This document shows, piece after piece, positions 12,449 to 14,336 of a stretch of DNA of 14,336 nucleotides. The translations under genes and the position numbers were made by a program. The stretch lies in the NCBI GenBank assembly GCA_016205995.1, contig JACQSJ010000042.1, forward strand, positions 1-14,336, in the 5' to 3' direction. Within the stretch, counting starts at the first letter, position 1, and each line of letters begins with the position of its first letter. This DNA comes from Candidatus Uhrbacteria bacterium. GTDB taxonomy: Bacteria; Patescibacteriota; Patescibacteriia; UBA9934; GWF2-40-263. Under the pieces are notes generated by a model. The model had not been told where the DNA came from, ran no database searches, and worked only from the letters and a program-made list of their open reading frames with translations.

Positions 12449-13453
12449 ATGGAAAAGAAGTTTGTCGCCAACAAGGCGGTGATTGTGAACCAGCAGGGGA
12501 AGATTCTCATGCTCAGAGACGCGGGGCACGCGGATCACCAAAATCTCAAAGGGGAGCTGAGCTTTCCTGGTGGGCGTATGGATCATGATGAGACGCCCTA
12601 TGAGGCTCTGGCTCGTGAGATTGAAGAAGAGACAGGACTGACGGCCGAACATCTCACGATTGGTAGGCCCTTTCATGTACGTCGATGGGGAGTTGGGGGA
12701 GATGTCGTTAACGAACCCATAATTGGCATCTTTTATTTATGCTTCCTCAAAGGCGATCCAGAAATCCGTCTTTCTCAGGAGCACAATGAGATTGCATGGA
12801 TTGACCCAAAACAACCACTCCCAGCGGAGCTGCAAACAGATTCCATGAAGCTTCTTATGGCGAGTTTTCAGGATCAGACCGGATCTGTTCAGGTCGCCGA
12901 CGAGGAGATCAAGGCACGTGAGGGATTTGGGTTGATACAGCTCTTTACCGGTAACGGAAAAGGAAAGACGACGGCCGCGCTTGGGGAGGTGATGCGCGTC
13001 GTGGGAGCGGGGAAGCGGGCAGCGGTTATTTTTTTCGATAAGGGCGGGGAGCATTACATGGAGCGTGCGGTGCTGGAGAAACTCGGCGTGCCATGGTTCG
13101 CGTTTGGTCGTGATCGGATTGATCCTGTTACGGGACGGTTTGACTTTACGATCACGGACGAAGATCGACGGCTGGGGGTAGAGGGACTGGCCAAGGCAAA
13201 AGCATTGGTCGAATCTGACATATACGACCTCTTGGTCTTAGACGAAGTTAATTCTTCAACAGACCTCGGGATTTTGAGAACAGAAGATGTCCTTGTGCTT
13301 TTGGACACAAAGCCCGACCGCACCGAACTTGTGCTCACCGGCCGCAACGCCCCACAAGCGTTTCTCGACCGCGCGCACCTCGTGACCGAAATGCGCCTCC
13401 GCAAACATTATTTCTACTCGGGCGTAAAGGCTCGGGAGGGGCTGGACTACTAG
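12449..13453 (+). CDS. cobO: Nudix hydrolase fused to cob(I)alamin adenosyltransferase (CobA/CobO/BtuR type)
   Basis: The 334-residue protein joins two complete domains. Residues 1-145 hold a full Nudix box: G42, E48, R56-E57, E60-E61, G63 in GGRMDHDETPYEALAREIEE and following TGL, which coordinates metal for hydrolysis of nucleoside-diphosphate-linked substrates. Residues about 156-334 are a CobA/CobO-type adenosyltransferase. It has the P-loop GNGKGKTT (168-175), VLDEVN with D265-E266 and N268, LTGRNAP, a VTEM segment and the C-terminal KHYFYSGVKAREGLDY. This domain moves the adenosyl group of ATP to cob(I)alamin, making the coenzyme NrdJ requires. No other B12 synthesis genes are visible, so salvage is likely. 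The Nudix substrate is unknown; cleaning up a nucleotide or side product is possible. Its TAG stop overlaps that of the convergent amidotransferase gene. Confidence 0.9.
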   Translation: MEKKFVANKAVIVNQQGKILMLRDAGHADHQNLKGELSFPGGRMDHDETPYEALAREIEEETGLTAEHLTIGRPFHVRRWGVGGDVVNEPIIGIFYLCFLKGDPEIRLSQEHNEIAWIDPKQPLPAELQTDSMKLLMASFQDQTGSVQVADEEIKAREGFGLIQLFTGNGKGKTTAALGEVMRVVGAGKRAAVIFFDKGGEHYMERAVLEKLGVPWFAFGRDRIDPVTGRFDFTITDEDRRLGVEGLAKAKALVESDIYDLLVLDEVNSSTDLGILRTEDVLVLLDTKPDRTELVLTGRNAPQAFLDRAHLVTEMRLRKHYFYSGVKAREGLDY

Positions 13454-14184
13454 TTGCGGTACCGTTGTACAAACGCTCGTAAGATTTTCATCGGCTCCGT
13501 AATCTTCTCCTGACGGGCGAGTGCCTTGATTGCATCGGCTTCCTCGGGGGGAAAGTAGCCGGCATGGCGATAGACGTCTGTGCGCATACACAAACCCTCC
13601 GCATCGAGTTCTGGATGGAATTGGGCGGCATAGACGTTTTTGCCCACGCGATACATTTGTACGGGACACGTCGAGGACTTTGCGAGCCATGCGGCACCCT
13701 CAGGGAGGGATTGGCATGCTTCTTTGTGCCCGACGAACGCACGGAATGTTTGCGGAAGTCCTGCGAGTAAGGGATCATCGACCCCATCGGCTGTCACCTC
13801 GACCGTGATTCCCCCTACCGCTTCGCCGAATCGTTCCTTTGAGACGGGTGCGCCCAAGGCGATGCTGAGCGCCCCTAGTCCGTAACACGCCCCCAGAAAC
13901 GGCACGTCCTGCCCCACGATACGCTGCAAAAGCTCGGTGAGCCACGCTTCGGCCTCCTGTTGTCTTGTTTCTTTTTTTTCAGGCGCGTCACTCACGTTCC
14001 ATGGTCCTCCGCCCACCAGGACGCCGGAGTAGTCGTCGAGATCCACGGCCGGAAGTACGTCGCGCTCCATTCGAATGCGAACATTCTCGTTGCGAGACAG
14101 ACCGCCGTATTTCAAAAAAGCCTCGAACTCACCGTCGGCGGCCGCATCGTTTTCTCGTAGCTGAAGAATCAGAAATGGTCTCAT
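13450..14184 (-). CDS. class I glutamine amidotransferase-like protein (GMP-synthase GATase type)
   Basis: The 244-residue product has the class I GATase triad: C100 in FLGACYGLG, H190 and E192 in AAQFHPELD. VGGGPWNVSD (57-66) provides the oxyanion-side glycine motif and VGHKE (151-155) is a typical family segment. Such domains release ammonia from glutamine, or act as peptidases or hydrolases of gamma-glutamyl compounds. No synthetase domain is fused and none is adjacent, so the acceptor is unknown. The reading frame stays open upstream to 14253, but that part only translates the proline tRNA (GSNPAGPTN), so the ATG at 14184 is the credible start. That ATG is 8 bases after the tRNA CCA end; an AAAGG immediately upstream is too close to be a standard Shine-Dalgarno. 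It is probably co-transcribed with the tRNAs. Confidence 0.88.
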   Translation of the reverse strand: MRPFLILQLRENDAAADGEFEAFLKYGGLSRNENVRIRMERDVLPAVDLDDYSGVLVGGGPWNVSDAPEKKETRQQEAEAWLTELLQRIVGQDVPFLGACYGLGALSIALGAPVSKERFGEAVGGITVEVTADGVDDPLLAGLPQTFRAFVGHKEACQSLPEGAAWLAKSSTCPVQMYRVGKNVYAAQFHPELDAEGLCMRTDVYRHAGYFPPEEADAIKALARQEKITEPMKILRAFVQRYRN

Positions 14185-14192
14185 ACCTTTGT

Positions 14193-14269
14193 TGGTCGGG
14201 CCGGCGGGATTTGAACCCGCGGCCTCCTCGTCCCGAACGAGGCGCGCTACCAAGCTGCGCTACGGCCCG
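14193..14269 (-). tRNA. tRNA-Pro (anticodon CGG), CCA encoded
   Basis: Read on the - strand, all parts fit: acceptor CGGGCCG/CGGCCCG, D stem GCGC/GCGC, anticodon stem CCTCG/CGAGG with loop TTCGGGA (anticodon CGG), T stem GCGGG/CCCGC with loop TTCAAAT, discriminator A and encoded CCA. Total length is 77. The C1-G72 pair is characteristic of bacterial tRNA-Pro. It reads CCG codons. A second tRNA-Pro lies 10 bases upstream on the same strand, and the amidotransferase ATG lies 8 bases downstream. Confidence 0.97.
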
Positions 14270-14279
14270 ATATGTGGAT

Positions 14280-14336
14280 TGGTCGGGCCAGTGGGATTTG
14301 AACCCACGACCTCTTGCACCCCATGCAAGCGCGCTA
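14280..14336 (-). tRNA. tRNA-Pro (anticodon GGG), 5' part outside the window
   Basis: The 3' 57 bases are present on the - strand: anticodon stem CTTGC/GCAAG with loop ATGGGGT (anticodon GGG), T stem GTGGG/CCCAC with loop TTCAAAT, the 3' acceptor strand TGGCCCG, discriminator A and encoded CCA. The acceptor 5' strand and most of the D arm lie beyond the window end. It reads CCC and CCU codons. It is probably co-transcribed with the tRNA-Pro(CGG) 10 bases downstream. Confidence 0.93.

Noticed and set aside
14185..14253. N-terminal extension of the amidotransferase gene
   Set aside because: The extra 23 residues translate the tRNA-Pro gene (GSNPAGPTN is the typical signature), so the start at 14184 is preferred.

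Overview
The window is a dense, GC-moderate bacterial segment using the standard stop codons (TAA, TAG and TGA all terminate genes). Almost every gene is on the + strand, gaps between genes are only a few bases, and Shine-Dalgarno sequences are scarce. The gene set is sparse and accessory in character: a short LOG protein, unknown membrane and GT-B-like proteins, a vitamin B12-dependent ribonucleotide reductase, and a cobalamin adenosyltransferase without biosynthetic neighbours. This resembles a Patescibacteria/CPR genome, but there is no phylogenetic marker here and the placement is only an inference.

Region 1 (about 53-8285) is a tightly packed run of seven + strand genes. In order they are: a LOG-family nucleotide phosphoribohydrolase, a GT28/MGDG-synthase-like glycosyltransferase, a soluble-plus-membrane protein of unknown function, a membrane-anchored clan-A glycoside-hydrolase-like protein, a flavin disulfide oxidoreductase, a spermidine-synthase-like/acyltransferase-like fusion, and a DEDDy 3'-5' exonuclease. 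Gaps are 2 to 4 bases, and one junction has overlapping stop and start codons. The first and last genes are each preceded by a TG-extended -10 element only 9 or 10 bases before the ATG, which suggests leaderless or near-leaderless mRNAs. Two palindromic sequences sit in frame inside coding genes, at 5541-5560 and 7138-7175.

Region 2 (8286-13453) is a deoxynucleotide/B12 module. A 229-base intergenic region carries a perfect-format DnaA box, a sigma70-type promoter with 17-base spacing, and two NrdR-like boxes bracketing the -10 element. It leads into nrdJ (class II, adenosylcobalamin-dependent ribonucleotide reductase, 1065 aa). After an intrinsic terminator come an unrecognised gene and an unusual Nudix hydrolase-cob(I)alamin adenosyltransferase fusion. 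The fusion could supply the coenzyme that NrdJ needs.

Region 3 (13450-14336, - strand) holds two tandem proline tRNA genes, anticodons GGG (cut by the window edge) and CGG. A class I glutamine amidotransferase gene starts only 8 bases after the encoded CCA end. It converges on the Nudix-adenosyltransferase gene, and the two stop codons share one CTAG. No gene-free stretch exceeds 300 bases. No CRISPR, insertion sequence, rRNA or replication origin was seen.
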